A DNA stretch of 64,000 bases. Origin: Alphaproteobacteria bacterium (lineage in GTDB: Bacteria; Pseudomonadota; Alphaproteobacteria; UBA6615). The position numbers and the translations under genes were made by a program. How positions within the stretch are numbered: position 1 is the first letter of the stretch; the number at the start of each line of letters is the position of its first letter. This document shows, one piece after another, positions 27,659-35,409 of this stretch. The stretch is from positions 682,001 through 746,000 of the forward strand of contig JBDXCV010000003.1 in NCBI GenBank assembly GCA_039980135.1. Direction: 5' to 3'. The notes under the pieces are model-generated. The model did not search any database. It was not told the DNA's origin and saw only the letters and a program-made list of their open reading frames with translations.

Positions 27659-29683
27659 CTACTCGGCGGGAGCCGGCAAGGGTTGGGACGGCGGGTTGGC
27701 GGGCGGGGCATTCGCCGCGCGACGCGGGGCGCCGACCCGGTGGCGCCGGTCGCTCAACGACAGGAAACCGCCGAACACCATGGACAGTGCGCCGAGCCAT
27801 ATCCACGGGACGAGTGGGTTCACGAAGAACCGCACGGTCCATGCATTCGCGGTCTCGGGCGTCCGCCCGCGCTCGCCGATCACGCCATACAGGTCGGCCA
27901 GCAGGGTCGTACGGATGCCGGCCTCCGTGGTCGTCTGGTTTGCCACCGGGAAGAATCGGCGCTCGGTGAACATCCTGGTCACCGGTTGCCCGTCCTCCTC
28001 GATCAGCAACGTGCCGCGCTCGAAGCTGTAGTTGGGTCCGCGACCCTCGGTGACGGATTCGAGCGTCACCGAATAGCCCGCGCCTTCGACCGTTTCGCCC
28101 GGTGAAAGCGTGGTTACAAGCTCGGCACGCCAGGCCGATGATCCGGTGATCCCGACGATCATGATCGCCAGGCCCAGATGCGCCAGGCTCATGCCGCTCG
28201 CCGAGCGCGGCTGGCCGGACAGGCGGCGCAGGGCTACGGTTGGCGGGGAGCTGAACAATCTGATGCGCCCGCCCCACTCGGCGATGGTGCCGGCGCCCAG
28301 CCAGGCGGCCAGCCCCATGGCGAAGGGCGCCAGCGCGGGGCCATCGGGCACGGCCAGGAATGTCACCGCGATCGCCAGAATCGCCGCGATGGCGGCCGGG
28401 ACGAGCTTGTGCGATGCGGTGCGCAAATTGCCGCGTTTCCATGCCATCAGCGGGCCCAGCGCGACCAGCAGCACCAGCGGCACCATGATCGGGCCGAAGG
28501 TCGCGTTGAAAAACGGCGGGCCGACGGAGACCCGTGATTCGCCGCCCGACAGCGCCTCGAGGATCAGCGGATAAAGCGTCCCCAACAAGACCGTCGCCGC
28601 GGCCAGGGTCAGCAGCATGTTGTTGGCAACAAGCGCGCCCTCGCGGCTGGCCGGCGCGAACAGGCCGCCGCCTTTCATGCCGGGCGCGCGGACGGCAAAC
28701 AGGGTCAGCGCGCCGCCGATGGCGATCGCGAGGATGGCGAGGATGAACACACCGCGTTCCGGGTCGGTCGCGAATGCGTGCACCGAGGTCAGTACGCCCG
28801 AGCGTACGAGGAAGGTCCCGAGCAGGCTCATGGAGAAGGTCAGGATCGCCAGCAGAATGGTCCAGCTCTTCAACGCATCGCGTTTCTCGACCACGACCGA
28901 GGAGTGGAGCAGCGCCGTGCCGAACAGCCAGGGCATGAAGCTCGCATTCTCGACCGGGTCCCAGAACCACCAGCCGCCCCAGCCGAGCTCGTAATAGGCC
29001 CACCAGCTGCCCAGCGCGATGCCGCCGGTCAGAAAGGTCCAGGCGGCCAGGGTCCAGGGGCGGACCCAGCGGCCCCAGGCGGCATCGACCCGCCCCTCGA
29101 TCAGGGCGGCGATCGCGAAGGAGAAGGCCATCGAGAAACCCACATAGCCGAGATAGAGCAGCGGCGGGTGGAAGGCCAGGCCCGGGTCCTGGAGCAGCGG
29201 GTTCAGGCCCGTGCCGTCGAGTGGTGCGGGGCTGAGCCGAGTGAAAGGGTTCGATGTGAAGATGATGAAGGCGAGGAAGGCGAACCCGATCATCGCCTGT
29301 ATGGATAGAACGCGCGCCTTGAGCGCCGGCGGCAGGTTGCGGCCCCAGACCGCGACCGCGGCGCTGAAAAGCGCCAGCACCAGCACCCAGAGAAGCATCG
29401 ACCCCTCATGGTTCCCCCACACGCCGCTTACCTTGTAGAGCAGCGGCTTGAGGGAATGGCTGTTCTGGTAGACGACGGACAGCGAGAAATCAGAGGTGAC
29501 GAAGCCGTGGGTGAGTGCGGCGAACGCGATCAGCAACGCGGCGGCCTGGGCGATGGCCGTGCGGTCGCCGAGGGCCATCAATCCGGCCGCGCCGCGCGCC
29601 GCCCCCCAGAGCGGCACGACCGCCTGGATTCCTGCCAGTACGAGGGCGGCGATCAGGACATACTGGCCGATCTCGGCGATCAC
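27659..29683 (-). CDS. ccmF: Heme lyase subunit CcmF
   Basis: 674 residues with about fifteen membrane segments. The WWD heme-handling motif is GWGGWWFWDPVENASFMPWL. Other family stretches are GVWGNHEGSMLLW and NPFTRL. CcmF with CcmH/I attaches heme to apocytochromes at the periplasmic face. A GTG start at 29683 is chosen because it overlaps the ccmE stop as GTGA; a start at 29707 would add eight Arg-rich residues inside ccmE. Confidence 0.95.
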   Translation of the reverse strand: MIAEIGQYVLIAALVLAGIQAVVPLWGAARGAAGLMALGDRTAIAQAAALLIAFAALTHGFVTSDFSLSVVYQNSHSLKPLLYKVSGVWGNHEGSMLLWVLVLALFSAAVAVWGRNLPPALKARVLSIQAMIGFAFLAFIIFTSNPFTRLSPAPLDGTGLNPLLQDPGLAFHPPLLYLGYVGFSMAFSFAIAALIEGRVDAAWGRWVRPWTLAAWTFLTGGIALGSWWAYYELGWGGWWFWDPVENASFMPWLFGTALLHSSVVVEKRDALKSWTILLAILTFSMSLLGTFLVRSGVLTSVHAFATDPERGVFILAILAIAIGGALTLFAVRAPGMKGGGLFAPASREGALVANNMLLTLAAATVLLGTLYPLILEALSGGESRVSVGPPFFNATFGPIMVPLVLLVALGPLMAWKRGNLRTASHKLVPAAIAAILAIAVTFLAVPDGPALAPFAMGLAAWLGAGTIAEWGGRIRLFSSPPTVALRRLSGQPRSASGMSLAHLGLAIMIVGITGSSAWRAELVTTLSPGETVEGAGYSVTLESVTEGRGPNYSFERGTLLIEEDGQPVTRMFTERRFFPVANQTTTEAGIRTTLLADLYGVIGERGRTPETANAWTVRFFVNPLVPWIWLGALSMVFGGFLSLSDRRHRVGAPRRAANAPPANPPSQPLPAPAE

Positions 29684-30123
29684 TGCGCGGCCTCGCCGTC
29701 GCGCCACTGCCCGCTTTCGCGCAGGGCGTCCGCGACTTCCTTGGGCATGTAGGTCTCGTCATGCTTGGCCAGCACCTCGCTGGCCGTGAAGCGGCCGTCC
29801 GGTCCCAGCGTACCCTCTGCCACGACTCCCTGGCCCTCGCGGAACAGGTCCGGCAGCACGCCGGTGTAGCTGGCCGGGATCGTCCGGTTCAGGTCGGTAA
29901 CGACGAAATGCGTCGTGGCACCCTCGGTGCGCACGCTGCCTTCCTCGACCAGCCCGCCGAGGCGAAAAAGATTCGCCGGCGGTGCGGGGCGTTCGGCCAG
30001 GTCCGAGGGGGTGTAGAAGAAGACGAGGCTGTCCTCGACGGCGTTCAGGACGAGTGCTGCGGCGGAGCCCAGCAGACCCAGCGACACGGCGACGACCATC
30101 AGGCGGCGGTGCTTGCGTTTCAT
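29680..30123 (-). CDS. ccmE: Periplasmic heme chaperone CcmE
   Basis: 147 residues. N-terminal anchor (about 8-27), OB-fold periplasmic domain, and the covalent heme-binding His121 in the C-terminal motif HDETY (usual HDE-Y). It carries heme from CcmC to CcmF. The start overlaps the ccmD stop by 4 bases (ATGA). Confidence 0.95.
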   Translation of the reverse strand: MKRKHRRLMVVAVSLGLLGSAAALVLNAVEDSLVFFYTPSDLAERPAPPANLFRLGGLVEEGSVRTEGATTHFVVTDLNRTIPASYTGVLPDLFREGQGVVAEGTLGPDGRFTASEVLAKHDETYMPKEVADALRESGQWRDGEAAQ

Positions 30124-30314
30124 GTATCGTTCCCCGCCCGGCGTCGTCGGTTCGGCGACGCGGCTTCGGCGGCGGCAAGCGCGGCCTCGCTGCGACGCAG
30201 CCGGCGGACGCTGACGATCGCCATGCCCGCCAGGATCACGGTCGCGATTCCCAGCGACGGCCAGACGAAGGCGGCGTGGCCGCCCATACTCAGAAATGCT
30301 GTGAAGTCTTCCAC
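30120..30314 (-). CDS. ccmD: Heme exporter protein CcmD
   Basis: About 64 residues. One membrane segment (about 15-33) is preceded by MGGHAAFVWPSLG, the family signature (MGGYAxYVW), and followed by a basic cytoplasmic tail (VRRLRRSEAAL...). CcmD helps release holo-CcmE from the CcmABC complex. GTG 30314 is chosen for length and GGAA upstream; ATG 30287 is the alternative. Confidence 0.85.
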   Translation of the reverse strand: MEDFTAFLSMGGHAAFVWPSLGIATVILAGMAIVSVRRLRRSEAALAAAEAASPNRRRRAGNDT

Positions 30315-30500
30315 GTTTCCGGAACCATCTCGGTCAAACGCGCGGCAAGACGCGGGGCTGCTGAAACCAGTCGAACTCGATCCGTCTGGATTTAACGGTA
30401 CCTGACAGTGTAACCCAATCCTTCCGCGATCACATTCATGTGGGATCGCCGGGTTGTGAGACCAATGGCCGCACGGCCGAGCCACAGGCCACGCTCGGCG

Positions 30501-30881
30501 CTACTGGGTGACGCTCTTCAGATAGGCGATCACGTCGGCGCGCTGTTCGGGCTTCTTGAGGCCCGGGAAGGCCATGCGGGTCTTCGGCACCATCTTGCGC
30601 GGGTTTTCCAGATACTCCGACATCGTCGCGTCGTCCCAGACGATGCCCGACGCTTTCATCGCGTCGGAGTATTTGTATCCGGTCGGTCGGGCACCGGCGG
30701 TGCTGCCGAAGATTTCCCAGAGATTTGGCCCCACCTTGTTCTTCCCGCCTTCGTCCACCGTGTGGCAGGCGGTGCAGCGGCGGAACACCTTCTTACCGGC
30801 GTCGACGTCTTGCGCGTAAACCAGGGTCGGGGTGGCAACGGTCATGATGGACAGGGCGGCGGCGGCAATGAGTGTTTTCAC
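30501..30881 (-). CDS. Soluble class I cytochrome c
   Basis: 126 residues with a signal peptide (1-23, ending VYAQ). Heme motif CTACH (36-40). The distal Met is probably Met103 in [22 protein letters not shown] and GYKYSDAM are typical of c2/c550-type electron carriers. It would shuttle electrons in the periplasm, for example from the bc1 complex to an oxidase. Unusually, it lies between ccmC and ccmD, with gaps of 120 and 186 bases on either side, inside the genes whose products mature it. Confidence 0.93.
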   Translation of the reverse strand: MKTLIAAAALSIMTVATPTLVYAQDVDAGKKVFRRCTACHTVDEGGKNKVGPNLWEIFGSTAGARPTGYKYSDAMKASGIVWDDATMSEYLENPRKMVPKTRMAFPGLKKPEQRADVIAYLKSVTQ

Positions 30882-31001
30882 GGAAAATGGTCTCTTCTGG
30901 GTTCGGAAATGAAGCGCGTCGTTCTTAGGCCAGACATCCGGCGAACGGCAACGCGGAAATGATCAACATCACGTGCGACCTATCTACACATGCAATTGCG
31001 G

Positions 31002-31727
31002 CTATTCGGCGGCGGAAAGCTGCAGCGCCCGGGCGCGGGCGGCGTTCAGGTCGGCGCGCATCCGGATCAGCAGCATGGTGACGAAGTAGGCCATGAAGGC
31101 GAGGCCCATCAGCAGCAATGGCGTCAGCATCGCCGGGTCGATTGCCGGCCGGTCGAGGCGGGTCAGGCTGGCGGGCTGGTGCAGGGTGTTCCACCAGTCG
31201 ACCGAGAATTTGATGATCGGAATGTTCACGAATCCGACCAGAGCCAGCACGGCAGCGGCCTTCGCGCCGCGTTGCGGATTGTCGAAGGCGTGGGTTAGCG
31301 CGATATGGCCGAGATAAAGAAAGAACAGCACCAGCACCGAGGTGAGCCGTGCGTCCCACACCCACCATGTGCCCCAGGTGGGCTTGCCCCAAAGGCTGCC
31401 GGTGGTCAGGACGATGATCGTGAAGCCCGCGCCCAGGGGGGCCGCGGCGCGCGCGGCGATGTCCGCCAGCGGGTGCTTCCAGATCAGCGATGTCGCGCTC
31501 ATGACGGCGATGAAGGTGTAGCAGGCCATCGCCATCCAGGCCGAGGGCACATGCACATACATGATGCGCACGGTGTCGCCCTGCTGATAGTCGGCCGGCG
31601 ACACGATCAGTACGAAATAGATACCGGCGGCGAACAGCAGGCCGGTCAGCGTGGCCGACCAGGGCAGAACCCGCGCGGCGATGCGCGAGAAGCGGGCGGG
31701 ATTTGCGAAGCGATGGAGCAATTTCAC
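31002..31727 (-). CDS. ccmC: Heme exporter/heme handling protein CcmC
   Basis: 241 residues with six membrane segments. The WWD motif is WGTWWVWDARLTS, flanked by conserved His residues (IMYVHVPSAW and FLYLGHIAL). CcmC loads heme onto CcmE. It starts 24 bases downstream of ccmB. Confidence 0.95.
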   Translation of the reverse strand: MKLLHRFANPARFSRIAARVLPWSATLTGLLFAAGIYFVLIVSPADYQQGDTVRIMYVHVPSAWMAMACYTFIAVMSATSLIWKHPLADIAARAAAPLGAGFTIIVLTTGSLWGKPTWGTWWVWDARLTSVLVLFFLYLGHIALTHAFDNPQRGAKAAAVLALVGFVNIPIIKFSVDWWNTLHQPASLTRLDRPAIDPAMLTPLLLMGLAFMAYFVTMLLIRMRADLNAARARALQLSAAE

Positions 31728-31751
31728 ATCCGTTTATAGAAGGCGCCAACT

Positions 31752-32417
31752 CTACTCGATCGCCTGACGCAGCGCAGCCGCTGTCGCCCAGGGCGCGAGC
31801 GCCAGCGCGGCCAGCAGGAAACCGCCGAGGATCATAAGTTGGGGTGTGATGTCGCGTCCCGCAATGGCGCCGTCGATGGCGCCGGCGCCGAAAATCAGCA
31901 CCGGGATGTAGAGCGGCAGCAGGAGAAGCGCGAGCAGCACCCCGCCACGTCGTGCGCCCAATGTGAGGGCGGCGCCGATCGCGCCGACGAGGCTCAGCGT
32001 GGGTGTGCCCAGGGCCATGGTCGCGACCAACGGCAGGAATGCCGCGGACGGCAGATTGTAGAGCAGTGCCAAGACCGGCGACGCGATCAGCAACAGCACG
32101 CCGGTCGTCAGCCAGTGGGCGATGGCCTTGGCCAGCGCAAGCTGACCCAGCGAGACCGGCGACAGGAAGAGCAGGTCGAGGCTGCCGTCTTCATGATCGC
32201 CGGCGAACATGCGCTCGAGGGACAGCAGCGCGGCGAGCAGGGCGACCACCCAGATGATCCCGCCGCCGATCCGCGGCAGGATCGCGGCGTCGGGGCCGAC
32301 GCCGAACGGGAACAGGATGGCGGCGAGCACGAAGAAGATGACGCCCATCATCGCATCGGTGCCCCCGCGCAATGCGAGGCGCAAGTCGCGCCGGACCAGA
32401 AGTACCAACCCGATCAC
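31752..32417 (-). CDS. ccmB: Heme exporter permease CcmB
   Basis: 221 residues with six hydrophobic segments, the usual CcmB length. Family stretches are LVRRDLRLALRGG, LERMFAGDHEDGSLDLLFLSP and ALTLGARRGGVLLALLLLPLYIPVLIFGAG. It forms the membrane part of the CcmAB ATPase complex that releases holo-CcmE. GTG 32417 is chosen: it lies 14 bases past the ccmA stop and gives the family length, while upstream starts fall inside ccmA. Confidence 0.92.
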   Translation of the reverse strand: MIGLVLLVRRDLRLALRGGTDAMMGVIFFVLAAILFPFGVGPDAAILPRIGGGIIWVVALLAALLSLERMFAGDHEDGSLDLLFLSPVSLGQLALAKAIAHWLTTGVLLLIASPVLALLYNLPSAAFLPLVATMALGTPTLSLVGAIGAALTLGARRGGVLLALLLLPLYIPVLIFGAGAIDGAIAGRDITPQLMILGGFLLAALALAPWATAAALRQAIE

Positions 32418-32430
32418 GTCGCTGTCCCGG

Positions 32431-33090
32431 TCATGAATTTCGCGGTCCTGCGACGAAACCACCCATGTCGAATCTCTCGGCATGCCCGTCGAGCAGCTCG
32501 TCGAGCCGGCCGCCATGGGTCGAGACGATCGCCACGCCTTCGTTGGACAGATGGGCGAGGATCGAGTTCGCGAGCATCGAGACCGCGTCGGGGTCGAGCC
32601 CCGTTGCCGGTTCGTCGAGCAGCCAGAGAGGCGGTCCGGCCTGGGAATTCTGGCCGAGCGCCAGGCGGGCCAGGGTCACGCGACGGCGCTGGCCGGCCGA
32701 CAGATAGCGCACGGGCACGTCCGCCAGCGCCTCGATGGAGAACTGGAACAGCGCGGGCTCGACATTCGGGTCGAACCCGTAAAGCCGCGCCCAGAAGGTC
32801 AGGTTCTCGGCGGCGGTCAGTGACGGTTTGAGCGGGTCGGCATGGCCGATATAGGCGACGCGGGCGCGATGCCCGTCGCGGTCGTCAGTGATATCGCTGC
32901 CTTCCCAGTCGATCCGCCCGGACGCCGGCGGGAGCAGGCCGGCGAGTACCCGGAGAAGGCTCGACTTGCCGCTGCCGTTCGGGCCCGACAGCAGCATCGC
33001 CCGGCCGGGATTCAACGCAAGGTCCAGCCCGGCGAAGACCGCGCGCTCGCCGCGAATGCATCCAAGCTTGTGTGTGGTGAGCCCCTGCAC
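32431..33090 (-). CDS. ccmA: Heme exporter ATP-binding protein CcmA
   Basis: 219 residues. Walker A GPNGSGKSS, ABC signature LSAGQRRRVTLARL, Walker B LWLLDEPATGLDP. CcmA is the small ABC ATPase of cytochrome c maturation, and it heads the operon here. The next gene upstream (33249) is divergent, leaving 158 bases for the operon promoter. Confidence 0.94.
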   Translation of the reverse strand: MQGLTTHKLGCIRGERAVFAGLDLALNPGRAMLLSGPNGSGKSSLLRVLAGLLPPASGRIDWEGSDITDDRDGHRARVAYIGHADPLKPSLTAAENLTFWARLYGFDPNVEPALFQFSIEALADVPVRYLSAGQRRRVTLARLALGQNSQAGPPLWLLDEPATGLDPDAVSMLANSILAHLSNEGVAIVSTHGGRLDELLDGHAERFDMGGFVAGPRNS

Positions 33091-33248
33091 GTTTCCTCGA
33101 TTTCACGCGTCGCTGGTTTTACGCCGATGTCCCGGCGGCGCGCGAACCTAGCAAAGTGCGCGCCGTCTGCCGAGCGTGCTTGTCGATAGGGGCCGGACGG
33201 GCAACACTCGGTGCACATCATCGACACCACAACCCGGGGGGAGGAATC

Positions 33249-33665
33249 ATGTCGCTCGAAGACAACAAGGCCGTGGCGCGGAAATTTTTCGAGGAATTCA
33301 CCAGGGGAAATCTTCAGGCCGTGGCCGACCTGATGCATGAAGATCATGTGTTCCATTTCCCGCTGTTGCCGGGGCCGGTCGACAAGCCCGGTCATGTCGC
33401 CGGGCAGGCGGCGGTGAAGGCGGCGTTCCCGGACTATGCGATGGACGTCACCGAGCAGATCGCCGAGGGCGACATGGTGTTCAACCGGTTGCACATCACC
33501 GGCACCCATGAGGGCGAGTTCATGGGGCGGCCGGGCAGCGGGAAGACCTTCGAGCTCGCCACCTTCAATGTGATGCGGATCCGCGACGGCCGGGTCGTCG
33601 ACGAGTGGGACGAGTTCGACACGCTCGGCTTTCTCGCCCAGCTGGGGATCGTCGAGAGACCGTAG
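33249..33665 (+). CDS. SnoaL-like/ester cyclase family protein
   Basis: 138 residues, cone-shaped NTF2-like fold. Recognised by NKAVARKFFEEFTRGNLQAVADLMHEDHVFH, AAFPDYAMDVTEQIAEGDMVFNRLHITGTHEGEF and DGRVVDEWDEFDTLGFLAQLG, which is characteristic of SnoaL-like proteins. The activity is usually unassigned (isomerase, cyclase or ligand binding). ATG 33249 follows GGGGGGAGG. Single gene, followed by a strong hairpin terminator. Confidence 0.88.
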   Translation: MSLEDNKAVARKFFEEFTRGNLQAVADLMHEDHVFHFPLLPGPVDKPGHVAGQAAVKAAFPDYAMDVTEQIAEGDMVFNRLHITGTHEGEFMGRPGSGKTFELATFNVMRIRDGRVVDEWDEFDTLGFLAQLGIVERP

Positions 33666-33690
33666 GCGCGGGACCGGAAGGAGAACGAAA

Positions 33691-33721
33691 AAGGCCGCCG
33701 GTTGGGGGTTCCGGCGGCCTT
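33691..33721 (+). terminator. Rho-independent terminator (bidirectional)
   Basis: A perfect 11-bp stem AAGGCCGCCGG/CCGGCGGCCTT (33691-33701/33711-33721) has a nine-base loop, an A-run before it and Ts after it. It lies 25 bases past the SnoaL stop and can serve the DUF1127 gene transcribed towards it. Confidence 0.85.
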
Positions 33722-33807
33722 TAAGGGCCTGGATCAGCGTCGGCCCGAAGGGGATCGGGGCGACGCCTTGGAGGCAAACCGAAAGCGTTGATGGGGGACG
33801 CTATCGG

Positions 33808-34131
33808 TCAGCCTTCAACATGGTGTGCCAGTTTGGCGAGAGATGGGTCGCAATGCGGCGGAAATGTGGTTTCTGCGTTCGCTTGCAAACCCGCCAGATC
33901 CCGCGCCCGGGCGGCGCGGCTGACCTCGTCGATCACCGCATATGTCAGACCGATATCCCGCAGGATGCGAGGGTCGAGGGCCTGCAGTTCCCGACGCCAG
34001 CGCGCATGGGCGCGGCGGGCCAGCCAGCGGTCGTGCCAGTCGGCGATATGGCGCAGCAGTTTGTTGGTTCGCGGCAGGGCCGAGCGGGGCGCGGGCCGCG
34101 CCCGACGGAGCCGTTTGTCCTTCATATCCAT
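33808..34131 (-). CDS. DUF1127-domain small basic protein
   Basis: 107 residues, Arg-rich. The DUF1127 core is WRRELQALDPRILRDIGLTYAVIDEV (about residues 44-69). DUF1127 (YjiS-like) proteins are abundant in alphaproteobacteria and have been linked to RNA binding and to phosphate and carbon metabolism. The N terminus (MDMKDKRLRRARPAPRS) is very basic. The start overlaps the end of the 56-residue protein upstream by 10 bases. It runs away from the divergent LysR gene. Confidence 0.85.
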   Translation of the reverse strand: MDMKDKRLRRARPAPRSALPRTNKLLRHIADWHDRWLARRAHARWRRELQALDPRILRDIGLTYAVIDEVSRAARARDLAGLQANAETTFPPHCDPSLAKLAHHVEG

Positions 34132-34292
34132 ACCCCGATCCTTCCCTGGGTGAGTTCCAGGGATGTCTGACCGACCGGCAGATCCGTTTGCCGACCCGCC
34201 GGATGCTTCGGTAGCTCGCCCGCGGCGCAGATGATCGCCTGCAAGCCCATATTTTCCAGAATGCGTCGGATGTACCGATTGTGTCGGGTCAT
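34122..34292 (-). CDS. Small hypothetical protein upstream of DUF1127
   Basis: 56 residues, beginning MTRHNRYIRRILENMG. ATG 34292 has GAGGA eight bases upstream, and its stop overlaps the DUF1127 start by 10 bases, so translation is probably coupled. The N-terminal half looks like an amphipathic basic helix; the rest has no recognisable domain. It may be a leader or a partner of the DUF1127 protein. No database family is claimed. Confidence 0.55.
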   Translation of the reverse strand: MTRHNRYIRRILENMGLQAIICAAGELPKHPAGRQTDLPVGQTSLELTQGRIGVWI

Positions 34293-34365
34293 GTCGGTCC
34301 TCGTTCGGTTGTCTGTCACGGGAGATAATTGCGACCGGCCGATACTTAAATCCAACGAATAGTTT

Positions 34366-34380
34366 TGATTGAAAACATCA
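34366..34380. promoter_or_regulatory. Candidate LysR-type operator
   Basis: The dyad TGAT-N7-ATCA lies in the 102-base AT-rich gap between the divergent small-protein/DUF1127 genes and the LysR gene, 14 bases before the LysR start. Size and position fit an autoregulatory LysR box; the half-site spacing is not the textbook T-N11-A. Confidence 0.35.
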
Positions 34381-34394
34381 GAAAAATTGATAAT

Positions 34395-35258
34395 ATGCCC
34401 GCCATGAACGAGACCCTCGATATCCCGCTCTTGCGCACCCTTCTGGCGGTCGTGGATTCCGGCAGCTTCACCCGGGCGGCGACCCAGGTGCACCGGACAC
34501 AATCCGCGGTCAGCATGCAGATCAAGCGGTTGGAAGATGTGGTCGGGCGCAGCCTGTTCGAACGGGCGGGCCGCCGTTCCGCGTTGACCCGCGAGGGCGA
34601 GGCGCTGACCGAATATGCCCGGCGTATCCTGCATCTGCATGACGAGGCCCTGACCACCATCAGCGCGCCGGAAATTGTCGGCGCCGTGCGTCTGGGCGTA
34701 CCCGACGACTATGTCAGCGGGTTCCTGCCCGGCGTTCTGTCGGCGTTTGCCGATACCTATCCGCTGGTCGAGGTGGAGCTCCATTGTGCGAGCAGCACGA
34801 AGGTCTCCCGCGCCCACGAGGCCGGCGCGGTGGACATCGGTCTCGTGACCATGGAGATGGTCGAACAGGCGTGCCAGCTTGTCCGCCGGGAACAGGTCGT
34901 CTGGGCCACGTCGCGGCGCCATGTCGTGCATGAACGCACCCCGGTGCCGCTCGCGGTGTTCGAGCCCGGCTGCTCGTTTCGCAAATGGGCGGTCGAGAGC
35001 CTCGACGCGGCGAGGCGTTCCTACCGCATCGCCTACTCCAGCGAGAGCGTTGCCGGGCTGGTAACGGCCGTCGAGGCGGGGCTCGCCGTGACGATCTTGC
35101 CGCGCAGCGGCATGCCGGCGGATTTCCGCGAACTTCTGCCCGATGAGGGCTTTCCGGTCCTGCCTGTCGTCGATATCGGGCTTATTCCGCCACGCAGCGA
35201 TGCGGGTCCCGCGGTGCATGCGCTGGCCACCCACATCGCCCAGGGCGCGTCGTCCTAG
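34395..35258 (+). CDS. LysR-family transcriptional regulator
   Basis: About 287 residues. An N-terminal winged helix (LRTLLAVVDSGSFTRAATQVHRTQSAVSMQIKRLEDVVG) is followed by a periplasmic-binding-like effector domain (about 90-285, starting VRLGVPDDYV and including SVAGLVTAVEAGLAVTILPRSGMP). Start ATG 34395 or 34404; a TTG at 34365 is unlikely. It is divergent from the DUF1127 pair, a common arrangement that suggests it controls them. The effector is unknown. Confidence 0.9.
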   Translation: MPAMNETLDIPLLRTLLAVVDSGSFTRAATQVHRTQSAVSMQIKRLEDVVGRSLFERAGRRSALTREGEALTEYARRILHLHDEALTTISAPEIVGAVRLGVPDDYVSGFLPGVLSAFADTYPLVEVELHCASSTKVSRAHEAGAVDIGLVTMEMVEQACQLVRREQVVWATSRRHVVHERTPVPLAVFEPGCSFRKWAVESLDAARRSYRIAYSSESVAGLVTAVEAGLAVTILPRSGMPADFRELLPDEGFPVLPVVDIGLIPPRSDAGPAVHALATHIAQGASS

Positions 35259-35409
35259 GATCGCGTCTCAAGATTTATGACATCCCGAAGCTTGGAGTCA
35301 CCGGGCGTTTGGCATATAACCGCCCCGAATTGGCGCTGCCCGGGTCACCACCCGTTCGCCAGCTTCCGTATCATCAGATGAATTCCCATTCGGGAAGGAG
35401 AAAACGTCC

